Shown: positions 1-7,379, counted from the first letter of the stretch. The stretch is DNA of 64,000 nt from JALYNX01 sp035292605 (GCA_035292605.1 DATDPT010000155.1:1-64000), one strand, 5' to 3'. Notes: a model not told the origin generated them from the sequence alone. Made by a program: numbers and translations.

Positions 1-133
1 CCCACCTCGAGATGAGACTTCCCACCGGGTAACCGGTTAAGGCCCCTGGTAGAAGACCAGGTTGATAGGCCGGACGTGTAAGCGCAGTAATGCGTTCAGC
101 GGACCGGTACTAATAGGCCGAGGGCTTGGATTT
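1..133 (+). rRNA. rrl: 23S ribosomal RNA, 3' end (partial)
   Basis: The sequence carries the conserved 3'-terminal helices of bacterial 23S rRNA, including TTGATAGGCCGG, GTGTAAGCGCAGTAATGCG and CCGGTACTAATAGGCCGAG. The gene begins before the window; the 3' boundary is approximate, placed where the terminal helix closes around GGCTTGG. The 5S gene follows 60 bp later on the same strand. Confidence 0.97.
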
Positions 134-192
134 GAATCCAAAGATGCGTGCTCGCTATGGAGTGCTCGGGTTGCCGAGTCACTCGAAGATTT

Positions 193-309
193 GTCCGGTG
201 GCTAGAGCGTCGAGGAACCACCCGTTCCCATTCCGAACACGGAAGTGAAACTCGTCAGCGCCGATGGTACTTGGGGAGCAATCCCCTGGGAGAGTAGGTC
301 ACCGCCGGG
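193..309 (+). rRNA. rrf: 5S ribosomal RNA
   Basis: About 117 nt with the universal 5S features: the 5' end TCCGGTGGCTAGAGCG pairs with the 3' end CACCGCCGGGC, and the conserved CCCGTTCCCATTCCGAACACGG and GATGGTACTTGGGG segments lie between. It closes the rRNA operon. Ends are placed by the terminal stem and may be off by one or two bases. Confidence 0.96.
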
Positions 310-322
310 CAATCAACGTCGA

Positions 323-355
323 GGGGCTGCCGACTACCGTTGGTGGCCCCTTTTT
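323..355 (+). terminator. rRNA operon terminator
   Basis: A nine-base-pair stem (GGGGCTGCC with GGTGGCCCC, two G-U pairs) is followed directly by TTTTT, 13 bases after the 5S gene. It is a textbook intrinsic terminator for the rRNA operon. Confidence 0.85.
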
Positions 356-372
356 CTTGACATGGGAGCCCC

Positions 373-1101
373 GTGAGCAGTCGATCCAACCAGCACAAAT
401 CCAAGGGTCGCGACGAGGGCCGCAGACAGGAACCCCATGATCGCCGGCACCACACCGTTACAACGGTGGCTTCGGGCCAGCTTCCGAAATGGGTCCGTGA
501 GGAGATCCTGAGATCGACACCCAAGGACCGTCGCGAGCCCGCCCTCAACCATCTGGCCAAGGCCCTCGACCACTTCGCCGACGAGCGCTATGCCGCCGCC
601 CTGCCTCACCTCCGTGAAGCGAAGACCCTCGCCCCACGATCTTCAACCGTTCGGGAGCTATTCGGGCTGGCCGCCTATCGAACCGGGAAATGGGAGGAGG
701 CGCTGCGCGAGCTGCGCACCTTCCGCCGGATCACAGGGGATGTGATCCACATGCCGGTCGAGATGGATTGCCTGCGAGCGATGGGGAAGAAGTCAGATGT
801 GGTCAAGACCTGGGAGCGGATCCAGGACCTCGAGCCTTCGCCGACTGTCTCCCACGAGGCGAGGGTGGTCTATGCCTCGTTTCTTCTCGACGAAGGACGG
901 GCTCGCGACGCCTGGGTGGTGATCAAGCCCGGCCGATTGGTGGCATCACCGGCGCCCGGGGAGGTTCGAAGGTGGTACGTGGCGGCACGGGTCGCCCTCG
1001 CCGCGGGGGACAAGGAAGCGGCGAGGCGTCTGCTGGCCGCCCTCGACGAGCAGGATGTCGATTTCGAGGGACTCGACGAGCTGCGCACGGCCCTGCTGTG
1101 A
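373..1101 (+). CDS. TPR-repeat protein
   Basis: A 242-residue cytoplasmic protein starting at GTG. The first 35 residues are basic and low-complexity. The rest is a series of helix-turn-helix repeats with tetratricopeptide spacing, for example the segments beginning ALDHFADERYAAALPHLREA and ELFGLAAYRTGKWEEALREL. TPR proteins are protein-protein scaffolds, and nothing here identifies a partner. It lies between the rRNA terminator and a methyltransferase gene that starts 17 bp downstream. The repeat assignment is secure; the function is unknown. Confidence 0.8.
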   Translation: MSSRSNQHKSKGRDEGRRQEPHDRRHHTVTTVASGQLPKWVREEILRSTPKDRREPALNHLAKALDHFADERYAAALPHLREAKTLAPRSSTVRELFGLAAYRTGKWEEALRELRTFRRITGDVIHMPVEMDCLRAMGKKSDVVKTWERIQDLEPSPTVSHEARVVYASFLLDEGRARDAWVVIKPGRLVASPAPGEVRRWYVAARVALAAGDKEAARRLLAALDEQDVDFEGLDELRTALL

Positions 1102-1117
1102 CTTGTCCCGATCCAGC

Positions 1118-1825
1118 ATGACCGACAGCTTCAGGCAGCGCTTGGTGGAGGTGGTGGGTCGACCGGTTGTCTCGGTTTCTATCGACCTCCAGGACTTCGC
1201 AGTTTTCAAAACGCTATATCTGGACCCGAGGGCCACGATCGACGACGCCAAGCTGGTCGAGTACTACATCAGCTACCGATGGCTGGATCTGAAGTCCGAC
1301 GACACGTATGTCGACATCGCCGCTCAGGACTGCCCGTTTGCGTTCTTCGTGCAGAGTCATTTCGGGTGCGAGGTCTATCGCCAGGACTTGTACTACATGA
1401 CGAAAGGGATTCACGGCACCGACATCGGGGGGAACGCCTCGAGGATTCCGTTGAAGACGGGCTCAGTCTCGAAGATGTCGTTACACAACTCGCTCGAGCA
1501 TTTTGAGGGCAGGAGCGACATCAGGTTCTTCCGAGAGGCGCAACGTCTGCTTCGACCCGGTGGCAAGCTGCTCGTGGTTCCCCTGTTCATACGCGATGAG
1601 TACTCAACGGTGAACGACGCTGGTTGGGTGGATGAGGGTGGCGTGAAACACCTCTGGGGGGTGGGGGCCCGGTTCGCCCGCTGGTACGACCCGGCCCAGT
1701 TCAAGACTCGGATCATCGACAACAGCAACAAACTGGACCTCCACCTGTACCACGTCGACAACGCAGTCGAGGTCGACCCGAGCTGTTACCCGTACTTCGC
1801 GCTGTTCGAGAAACGGGCTAGTTAG
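1118..1825 (+). CDS. class I SAM-dependent methyltransferase-like protein
   Basis: A 235-residue protein. The post-I region of a class I methyltransferase is clear: a core near HNSLEHF, followed by REAQRLLRPGGKLLVVPLF, the usual strand-loop before motif III. The glycine-rich SAM-binding motif I is poorly preserved (YVDIAAQDCPFAF), so catalysis is less certain than fold. I chose the ATG at 1118. An upstream in-frame start at 1055 would overlap the TPR gene and adds basic, unlikely residues. The substrate is unknown. A hairpin follows the stop codon. Confidence 0.75.
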   Translation: MTDSFRQRLVEVVGRPVVSVSIDLQDFAVFKTLYLDPRATIDDAKLVEYYISYRWLDLKSDDTYVDIAAQDCPFAFFVQSHFGCEVYRQDLYYMTKGIHGTDIGGNASRIPLKTGSVSKMSLHNSLEHFEGRSDIRFFREAQRLLRPGGKLLVVPLFIRDEYSTVNDAGWVDEGGVKHLWGVGARFARWYDPAQFKTRIIDNSNKLDLHLYHVDNAVEVDPSCYPYFALFEKRAS

Positions 1826-1827
1826 AG

Positions 1828-1844
1828 CCCAGGCGATTCCTGGG
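1828..1844 (+). terminator. possible terminator hairpin after the methyltransferase
   Basis: Perfect 6-bp stem CCCAGG/CCTGGG with a 5-base loop, directly after the stop at 1825 and followed by the pyrimidine-rich TTCCCTCTC. The lack of a real T-run makes it weak. Confidence 0.4.
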
Positions 1845-1923
1845 TTCCCTCTCGAATCTGTCACTGCTATCCGACACACTCGTGACATCCGCATTTCCCC
1901 GATCGATGGAATGGGGGAGTGTC

Positions 1924-2253
1924 ATGGATCTCAATCTGATCGTCCTTTGTGGGCGGCTCGCGGTTCCACCGGAGATCAAGATCTTCGAGTCGGGAACCCG
2001 TCTGATCCGCTACCTGGTGACGGTGCGCAGCGAGGAGCCGCGGCGACGGGTCGATGTGATCCCGGTTTCGATGTGGGACCCGCCCGAGGAGCTCATCGAG
2101 GAGACACCGGAGACCGGCCGCCGGATCTGGGTGTGTGGCTCGGTGCAACGGCGGTTCTGGGAGGCGCCCGATGGTCGCCGCAGTCGCATCGAGGTGGTGG
2201 CCGAGCAGGTCCAGCTGCGCGACGTCGAAGAGTTGGAGCCGGTGCAGGTCTGA
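1924..2253 (+). CDS. single-stranded DNA-binding (SSB-like) protein
   Basis: A 109-residue OB-fold protein of the SSB family. It starts MDLNLIVLCGRLAVPPEIK, the N-terminal strand pattern of SSB (N-x-V-x-L-x-G-R-L), and continues with VPVSMWD and GRRIWVCGSVQRRFW. It lacks the long flexible acidic tail that replicative SSB uses to bind partners, so it is probably an accessory or paralogous SSB. The ATG at 1924 was chosen because GGGGGAG lies 7-8 bases upstream. It leads a short run with the 59-codon gene and the SURF1 gene. Confidence 0.75.
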   Translation: MDLNLIVLCGRLAVPPEIKIFESGTRLIRYLVTVRSEEPRRRVDVIPVSMWDPPEELIEETPETGRRIWVCGSVQRRFWEAPDGRRSRIEVVAEQVQLRDVEELEPVQV

Positions 2254-2341
2254 ATCCCCGCGGTCATTGGCGATTTTGGCTGGCTGGTTCAGAGGTACAG
2301 TGACCGACGTCCCCGTCCTGTCGGATTCCTGGAGGTGTCCC

Positions 2342-2521
2342 ATGCCCTGGTACTGGAGCGATGACCTCGCCCGTGTCTTGCTCGCCGCCGGGAAGATCGA
2401 GCCCAGGCTGGCGGATCAGCTGGTCAGGACACCGGTCGCCATCCGTCGACCCGAGCCCGATCTGGAGACGGCAGCACTTGCCATGCAAGACGACGACAAC
2501 GAGATCCCGTTAGCGGCCTGA
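2342..2521 (+). CDS. small hypothetical protein (59 aa)
   Basis: A 59-residue protein beginning MPWYWSDDLARVLL, with a strong ribosome binding site (GGAGG) 6 bases before the ATG. The C-terminus is acidic (MQDDDNEIPLAA). No family is recognised. The stop is 3 bases before the SURF1 start, so the two are probably co-translated. The ribosome binding site and tight spacing are the main evidence. Confidence 0.65.
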   Translation: MPWYWSDDLARVLLAAGKIEPRLADQLVRTPVAIRRPEPDLETAALAMQDDDNEIPLAA

Positions 2522-2524
2522 GTC

Positions 2525-3256
2525 TTGCGGGCCCTGCTCACCCCGCGGTGGATGATCGCCCACGTGGTGCTGCTGGTCATCTCGGTCGTCTTTGTGAATC
2601 TGGGGATGTGGCAACTCCATCGGCTCGACGAGCAACGTCTGGCCAACACGGTGGGGGAGTCCCGGTTCGAGGCCGAGCCGGTTGACGCCACTCTGTTGGT
2701 GTCGGCCGCCGGCTCCGACCTCGACTCCCTCAGTGATCGCCGGGCTCTGGCGACCGGCATCTTCGTCCCCGAATCCGAGGTGCTGATCCGGAGCCAGGTC
2801 TATCGCGAGGTCGCCGGCTTCCATGTCATCACTCCGCTGCTGACGGAGGACGGTTCAGCGATGCTGGTCAACCGTGGGTGGGTGCCCCTGGAAATGGACC
2901 AAGTGCCGGTGACGGCGGCGCCGCCCCCGACCGGGGTGGTCACCGTGGAAGGGTGGCTGGCCCCTACCCAGGAGAGACGGGCGCTCGGGCCTCTCGACCC
3001 CGCAGACGGCCGGCTGGTGGCCTTGAACCGGGTTGACATCGATAGGATCCAGGACCAGGTTTCCCTGCCTCTATCACCGGTGTACCTGGTGGCGATAGGG
3101 GAGTGGGAGGCCGAGCTCCCGATCCCGGTCGATCCGCCGACATTCGACGACGAGGGGCCCCATCTCGCCTACGCCGTCCAGTGGTTCTCGTTCCTTGTCA
3201 TTGGGCTGGTGGGCTATGGCTTCCTGATCAGGAAGTCGCTTCGCAGCTCAGGCTGA
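2525..3256 (+). CDS. SURF1 family cytochrome oxidase assembly protein
   Basis: A 243-residue membrane protein with the SURF1 layout. There is an N-terminal transmembrane helix (about residues 9-28, VVLLVISVVFVNLGMWQLHR), which includes the family's G-x-WQ-hRL motif. A periplasmic domain follows with VNRGWVPLE, and a second helix lies near the C-terminus (FSFLVIGLVGYGFL). SURF1 proteins help insert heme a into cytochrome c oxidase subunit I. The start is TTG at 2525, just after the previous stop. The last 9 bases overlap the converging YbaK-like gene. Confidence 0.9.
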   Translation: MRALLTPRWMIAHVVLLVISVVFVNLGMWQLHRLDEQRLANTVGESRFEAEPVDATLLVSAAGSDLDSLSDRRALATGIFVPESEVLIRSQVYREVAGFHVITPLLTEDGSAMLVNRGWVPLEMDQVPVTAAPPPTGVVTVEGWLAPTQERRALGPLDPADGRLVALNRVDIDRIQDQVSLPLSPVYLVAIGEWEAELPIPVDPPTFDDEGPHLAYAVQWFSFLVIGLVGYGFLIRKSLRSSG

Positions 3257-3739
3257 GACCGGGAGCGCGAGGTCGTCGACAATCTCGACCCCCTCGAGCC
3301 CGACGAACTGACGGGGGTCGAGCTTGATCTTGGCCGAGCGGGACCCGGCGCCGATGATCACCCATTCCGGGGCCAGCACCTGGCCGTCGATCCAGACCGG
3401 TATCCCGCTGGGGAGCCCGAACACGGTGACGCCGCCGATCTCCATCCCGGTGAGCTCCTTGGTCTGCTCGGCGGAGGCGAAACTCGCCTTACGGACCCCG
3501 AGCCGGCGGCGGACCATCCCATTGACGTCGAGACGGGTGGTGGCGAGCACCAGACAGGCGGCAACGTGTCCTTCCGGCTTCCTCGAGGCGACGAGGATGG
3601 TGTTCGCCGATCGATCCATCGGGACGTCGTAGGCAGCGCAGAATTGGGCGGTGTCGGCCAGATCGGGGTCACACGCCATTTCCTCATACCGGATCGAGTT
3701 GGCATCGAGGGCGGCGATCACACTCAGATCTGCAGACAT
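3248..3739 (-). CDS. ybaK: YbaK/EbsC family aminoacyl-tRNA deacylase
   Basis: A 163-residue YbaK-domain protein. Visible hallmarks are the K-G-lacking but conserved core VLATTRLDVNGMVRRRLG, SFASAEQTKELTGMEIGGVTVFGLP and the C-terminal GAGSRSAKIKLDP. Members hydrolyse mischarged tRNAs such as Cys-tRNA(Pro) or Ala-tRNA(Pro) in trans. The exact substrate cannot be told from sequence. It is transcribed leftward against SURF1, with a 9-bp tail overlap. Confidence 0.85.
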   Translation of the reverse strand: MSADLSVIAALDANSIRYEEMACDPDLADTAQFCAAYDVPMDRSANTILVASRKPEGHVAACLVLATTRLDVNGMVRRRLGVRKASFASAEQTKELTGMEIGGVTVFGLPSGIPVWIDGQVLAPEWVIIGAGSRSAKIKLDPRQFVGLEGVEIVDDLALPVSA

Positions 3740-3799
3740 GCCGGGGGAGAGTAGGCAAATCCTGGCAAGTCTCCACCCGGAACTGCCAGAGTTGGGGTC

Positions 3800-4552
3800 A
3801 TGAGTGAATACGACATCGGAACCTACGGGCAGCGATGGGCGCCTTTCTACGACTCGATCTATGAGGAGATCGACACCGCCACCATCGGGTTCCTCCGGGC
3901 CTTGGCCGGCACTCCGCCCCGGGCACTGGAGCTGGCGATCGGGTCGGGGAGGGTGGCAATGCCTCTGGCGGAGGCAGGCGTCTCGGTCACCGGGATCGAC
4001 ATCTCAGAGGAGATGATCAGCCTGTTGCGGGCGAAACAAGGAGGAGATCGCATCTCCGTGGCGGTGGGTGACTTCGCCGACGTCGAAGTAGACGGGCAAT
4101 TCCCCCTCGTCTATCTGACATTCAACACGCTGTTCGCCCTGCTCGATCAGGGGAGACAAGTGGAGTGCTTCCAGAACGTCGCCCGCGCCCTGGAGCCCGG
4201 AGGCCGATTCGTGTTGGACACCTTCGTCCCCGACCCGAGCCGTTACGACCATCTCGGGACCCGAATCGGGGTTTCCAGCATCAGTTCCAACGAGGCCCAC
4301 GCCTACGAGCTGGCCATCCACGACCCACTCGGCCAGACGGTGATCTCCCACCAGGTGCGACGTCTCGAGGACGGATCGACGGTCGTGTTGCCGGTGACGA
4401 TCCGTTACGCCTGGCCGACGGAGATGGATCTGATGGGACGGCTAGCCGGGCTGGAGTTGGAGGAGCGCTGGGGTTGGTATGACCGCCGACCGTTCACCGA
4501 GCGATCGGGACAGCACGTGTCGGTCTACAGGAAACCGCGGGCTCAAAGCTGA
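3800..4552 (+). CDS. class I SAM-dependent methyltransferase
   Basis: A 250-residue methyltransferase with clean motifs: motif I ALELAIGSGRVAMPLAEAG (about residues 41-59), acidic post-I GIDISEEMI, motif II region FPLVYLTFNTLFAL, and motif III ALEPGGRFVLDTF. The N-terminal YDSIYEE segment is typical of small-molecule methyltransferases of the Methyltransf_25 type. The substrate is not predictable. It stops 10 bp before the converging thioredoxin gene. Confidence 0.85.
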   Translation: MSEYDIGTYGQRWAPFYDSIYEEIDTATIGFLRALAGTPPRALELAIGSGRVAMPLAEAGVSVTGIDISEEMISLLRAKQGGDRISVAVGDFADVEVDGQFPLVYLTFNTLFALLDQGRQVECFQNVARALEPGGRFVLDTFVPDPSRYDHLGTRIGVSSISSNEAHAYELAIHDPLGQTVISHQVRRLEDGSTVVLPVTIRYAWPTEMDLMGRLAGLELEERWGWYDRRPFTERSGQHVSVYRKPRAQS

Positions 4553-4561
4553 CCGTGCCCC

Positions 4562-4984
4562 TCAGTGGGCGTGATCGTGATCATGGTTATGAGCGTGGTC
4601 ATGGTCGGGGTCGGCTGCCAGCTCCGCCTCGTGGGCGGCCAGTTGGGCCCGTACCTCGTCCATGTCCACCTCGCGTACCTGTGAGATCAGGTCCTCCAAC
4701 ATGTCGGGGGGCAGAGCGCCCGGCTGTGAATAGAGGACTATCTGGTCCCGGAACACCATCAGAGTCGGAATCGAGCGGATCCCGAACGCCTGGGCCAGCT
4801 CCTGCTGGTCCTCGGTGTCGACCTTGGCGAACACCATGTCCGGATTGCTCGCCGACGCAGCCTCGTAGTTCGGCGCGAATGAACGACACGGGCCGCACCA
4901 TTCAGCCCAGAAGTCGACGAGCACGGTCGCGTTGTCCTGGATCGTCTGGTCGAATGTCTCTTTGTTGAGTGCCACTGTGGCCAT
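4562..4984 (-). CDS. trxA: thioredoxin with His/Asp-rich C-terminal tail
   Basis: A 140-residue thioredoxin. The fold begins MATVALNKETFDQTI and includes the redox active site WAEWCGPCRSFAP and the cis-proline motif SIPTLMVF. An unusual C-terminal extension follows. It has the helix EVRAQLAAHEAELAA and ends in alternating His/Asp (DHDHAHNHDHDHAH), which looks metal-binding. The ATG at 4984 was chosen because thioredoxins start there; an upstream in-frame ATG at 5128 gives a poor leader that overlaps the dif site. Its 5' region is the left chromosomal flank of the mobile region. Confidence 0.92.
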   Translation of the reverse strand: MATVALNKETFDQTIQDNATVLVDFWAEWCGPCRSFAPNYEAASASNPDMVFAKVDTEDQQELAQAFGIRSIPTLMVFRDQIVLYSQPGALPPDMLEDLISQVREVDMDEVRAQLAAHEAELAADPDHDHAHNHDHDHAH

Positions 4985-5004
4985 TTCAAAACCTCTGCTG
5001 TCTA

Positions 5005-5112
5005 GTCGGACAGGAGAACCATCTGAATTGTTCCGGGATTCCCCTTTGGTGGGGTTGTGATGAAGGGGGAGTGGGAGGGGACGGGGAGTGATGTGGGAGT
5101 GAGGTGAATGGA
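5005..5112 (+). repeat. dif-flanking conserved repeat, copy 1 (chromosomal left flank)
   Basis: Starts with GTCGGACAGGAGAACCA (5005-5021), identical to 13250-13266. It continues with a diverged TCCGGGATTCCC...TTTGGTG block also seen near 13281-13300 and, in part, at 16994-17010. It then runs through a very G-rich stretch (5045-5110) into the dif arm at 5113. It overlaps the leader of trxA. The repeat shows that the sequence beside dif, not only dif itself, is shared by the integrated elements. Confidence 0.8.
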
Positions 5113-5140
5113 TTGACTCATAATCCACGTTCTCTCCACT
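5113..5140 (+). repeat. dif-like left junction (attL of element A)
   Basis: Left arm TTGACTCATAA and core TCCACG match the complete site at 13362 with one mismatch in 17 bases. The right arm, TTCTCTCCACT, does not resemble the XerD-type arm TTATGTCAAGT. A hybrid with an intact left arm plus core and a foreign right arm is what Xer-mediated integration of an element leaves at one junction. Confidence 0.75.
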
Positions 5141-5167
5141 GATTCTCTCGGTTTCTTAGGAGACGGT

Positions 5168-5869
5168 GTGAGAAACGAGCTGAACGACCTGATTCGAGCA
5201 ATCGTGGATACCCGATTCGCAGTCACCAACGTGGCGAACCGTGTGATCCAGGATCTGCGTCAAGGATACCGGACTTCTTACCGGGACCACACATGGGGCA
5301 AGGAGCACTACGAGGCCATGGAGAAGGTGCACCTAGGAGTGGAAGCCGCATGGCACTACGCGAAGTGGCTGCAGATTCCAGAGGCTGACTTCCGACTGGA
5401 AGAAGGATCTGCAGCACTCGCAGGACTACTGGACGATCTGGAAATGTTCTTCGGAGATCGCTTGACCAGTCCCGAACTATCCATAGCGTCGCCCGCCGTC
5501 ATCCGCCATACAGAAGGAGCAGAGATGGCAAGCAAACACACAGTGGCGAGCCTGGCCGAGTGGATCCAGGACCTGTCCGACAGAATCGATGAGGCAGTCG
5601 GGAACCTGAACGACCAGCTGTCAGAGCTGGAGCGAGGTCTCGACCATGCGATCGAGTCAGCAGAGAGCGGTCAGAAGGACGGTCGCAAGAAGCGGACCAT
5701 GACCGACGAGCAACGGAAGGAAGTTGGACGTCGTCTACAGCAGGCCAGAGCCGACAAGCTGGGCTTGCAGACGATTGAGCAGCTGCATGCCCTGAAGTTG
5801 AGACCAGGTCAGCAGCCCACCAAGGCGCAGATCACGAAGGTGAAGAAAGAGCTCCCAGTCAAGAGCTGA
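5168..5869 (+). CDS. hypothetical protein of element A with basic C-terminus
   Basis: A 233-residue protein starting at GTG, with AGGAGA placed 6 bases upstream. The N-terminal half is helical (YEAMEKVHLGVEAAWHYAKWLQ). The middle, around residues 120-165, has heptad-like spacing (LAEWIQDLSDRIDEAVGNL), suggesting a coiled coil. The last 60 residues are basic (GRKKRTMTDEQRKEVGRRLQ), which suggests nucleic-acid binding. No family is recognised. An internal ATG at 5525 has its own good ribosome binding site (GAAGGAG), so a 114-residue shorter product may also be made. It is followed by a strong terminator. Confidence 0.75.
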   Translation: MRNELNDLIRAIVDTRFAVTNVANRVIQDLRQGYRTSYRDHTWGKEHYEAMEKVHLGVEAAWHYAKWLQIPEADFRLEEGSAALAGLLDDLEMFFGDRLTSPELSIASPAVIRHTEGAEMASKHTVASLAEWIQDLSDRIDEAVGNLNDQLSELERGLDHAIESAESGQKDGRKKRTMTDEQRKEVGRRLQQARADKLGLQTIEQLHALKLRPGQQPTKAQITKVKKELPVKS

Positions 5870-5888
5870 GCGAAACCGACTGGGAAGA

Positions 5889-5925
5889 CAGAGGCCTCGC
5901 CGAAAGGCGGGGTCTTTGCCTCTTT
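5889..5925 (+). terminator. intrinsic terminator after the first element A gene
   Basis: Nested stem: AGAGGC pairs with GCCTCT, enclosing CCTCGCC-GAAA-GGCGGGG with a stable GAAA tetraloop, then TTTGATCG. It lies 20 bp after the stop codon at 5869. Confidence 0.75.
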
Positions 5926-5964
5926 GATCGTTACCTATCGCAATCTACTGCTATCATCCAGAGG

Positions 5965-6072
5965 ATGCGAAACATGATCGCCCGAATGTTCTGCAGGCTG
6001 GCCGACCACTTCGGCGGCTGCCCTGAGCCATCCGGCCCTGTCCTTTACGAACGAACCATCACACGGCTCTAG
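5965..6072 (+). CDS. possible small protein (35 aa)
   Basis: ATG to TAG encoding 35 residues (MRNMIARMFCRLADHFGGC...). It sits alone between two intrinsic terminators, which suggests an independent short transcript: either a small protein or a small RNA. AGAGG lies directly before the ATG, too close for a good ribosome binding site. Codon content is unremarkable. I keep it as a low-confidence gene because of the flanking terminators. Confidence 0.35.
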   Translation: MRNMIARMFCRLADHFGGCPEPSGPVLYERTITRL

Positions 6073-6077
6073 TTCTG

Positions 6078-6099
6078 GGCTCCTCCTGACCCAGGAGCC
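6078..6099 (+). terminator. intrinsic terminator
   Basis: Perfect 7-bp stem GGCTCCT/AGGAGCC with an 8-base loop, followed by TCTTGCTCT, 5 bases after the stop at 6072. It separates the short transcript from the DUF4145 gene. Confidence 0.65.
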
Positions 6100-6143
6100 T
6101 CTTGCTCTGTCGGATGCGTCTTTACCATCCCCGGGACTTCTGT

Positions 6144-6159
6144 ATTACGCGCTTGTAAT
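6144..6159 (+). promoter_or_regulatory. operator-like palindrome upstream of the DUF4145 gene
   Basis: ATTACGCGCTTGTAAT is an inverted repeat with 5-bp arms. It lies 31 bp before the GTG start at 6191. It matches the palindrome at 8301-8316 and, on the opposite strand, the one at 33146-33161 in the shared pattern TACnCnCTTGTA. It is probably a regulator binding site. Confidence 0.55.
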
Positions 6160-6190
6160 TTGCCAGGACCCAATGCATCATTGGTGAGTT

Positions 6191-6829
6191 GTGAGTGACT
6201 ACGTAGCGCCTGAGTTCAAAGTTGAAGCCTTCAACTGCCCGTATTGCGGTGCATACGCACATCAAGAATGGGACGTGCTGATTGTTCGGCAATACACAAG
6301 CTGGGAGTCGACGGTCGTCTGGATGTCCTCCTGTGCTCATTGCACCCGAAACTCGTTTTGGCATGAAGAGGAAGGGGCGATGGTCTATCCCCGTTACTCG
6401 ACCGCACCACCGCCCAGTCCAGACATGCCCGAACCGTCGGCGCGGTTCTACAACGAAGCACGCGATGTGCTGGATGCTTCGCCGCGTGCCGCTGCAGCCT
6501 TGCTCCGGAGTTGCGTGGAGCAATTGCTGGTTGACCTGGGATTCGAGAATGGAACGCTTAACGACAAGATTGGGGCCCTCGTGAAGGATGGGCTTCCTGA
6601 GCGTTATCAGAGAATCTTTGATGCGGTGCGGATTACGGGCAACGGCATTCATCCCGGGCAGATCGAGAGTGACAACCGGGAGATGGCTCTTGCACTCTTC
6701 CAGCTCGTCAATCGCATAGTCGATGAGCGCATCACCCAGATCAAGACGGAGGAAGCAATCTGGGACGTGCTCCCTGAGGGCGCAAAGGAAGCGGTGGCTC
6801 GTCGGGATAAGCCGCCGGTGGAAAGCTGA
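6191..6829 (+). CDS. DUF4145 domain protein
   Basis: A 212-residue protein starting at GTG. The N-terminal third is a zinc-ribbon-like region with two Cys pairs (CPYCGAYAH, then SSCAHCTRNSFW). The remainder matches the DUF4145 helical pattern: ARFYNEARDVLDASPRAAAALLRSCVEQLLVDLGFE, with a later GNGIHPGQIE segment. DUF4145 proteins are often found next to restriction or other phage-defence genes, and their biochemical role is not established. It is followed 25 bp later by the SprT-like gene, probably in one transcript controlled by the palindrome at 6144. Confidence 0.75.
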   Translation: MSDYVAPEFKVEAFNCPYCGAYAHQEWDVLIVRQYTSWESTVVWMSSCAHCTRNSFWHEEEGAMVYPRYSTAPPPSPDMPEPSARFYNEARDVLDASPRAAAALLRSCVEQLLVDLGFENGTLNDKIGALVKDGLPERYQRIFDAVRITGNGIHPGQIESDNREMALALFQLVNRIVDERITQIKTEEAIWDVLPEGAKEAVARRDKPPVES

Positions 6830-6854
6830 GGAACCTATTCCTGCCGTCTGGGAC

Positions 6855-7379
6855 ATGAGTATCGAGAGCGACAACCGCAAGGTTGCTGAATGCGAATTTC
6901 AAAAGTTGTCAGCCTTGCTTGGATCAGACGGGCTTGATGGACTCAGATTCAGCGTCGAACTGCATGAGTTCGCGTACGTCGTGTTCGGACGATTTCACGA
7001 GGAAGGCGACAAACACTGGCTTGATGTAGCGCCGAAGACCCTGGAAACCTGTTCCCCCGAAAAGGTCGAGGACGTGGTTCGTCACGAGTACGCCCACTAC
7101 CTGCACTGGCGGGAGATGGGACAGGTCAAGAATGACCACGGACCAGAATGGCAAGCTCTCTGCCTTCTAACAGGAGCCGTCCCGACATACCTAGGGATCG
7201 ACGAGCAGCCTCCCGATGAAGTCTGGTTCGACCTCTACATCCGATGTGACAACTGCTACGGGCACCAGACTCCTGATTTCTGCAATGAAGGTGACATCAG
7301 AGTGCGGGAGTACATCTGCCCTTTGTGTCGCCAGCACTTCTGGGCTAGGCCTACATCAGAACTGCGCACACAGCATTGA
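6855..7379 (+). CDS. SprT-like zinc metalloprotease
   Basis: A 174-residue protein with the SprT/Spartan arrangement. The metal-binding VRHEYAHYLHW (HExxH form) is followed by a distal His in KNDHGPEW. A C-terminal zinc ribbon has two Cys pairs (CDNCYG and CPLCRQ). Eukaryotic Spartan cleaves DNA-protein crosslinks, and bacterial SprT roles are poorly known. I chose the ATG at 6855. An upstream start at 6723 would overlap the DUF4145 gene out of frame and adds arginine-rich sequence. Possible roles in the element are handling proteins on DNA or defence cargo. Confidence 0.8.
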   Translation: MSIESDNRKVAECEFQKLSALLGSDGLDGLRFSVELHEFAYVVFGRFHEEGDKHWLDVAPKTLETCSPEKVEDVVRHEYAHYLHWREMGQVKNDHGPEWQALCLLTGAVPTYLGIDEQPPDEVWFDLYIRCDNCYGHQTPDFCNEGDIRVREYICPLCRQHFWARPTSELRTQH

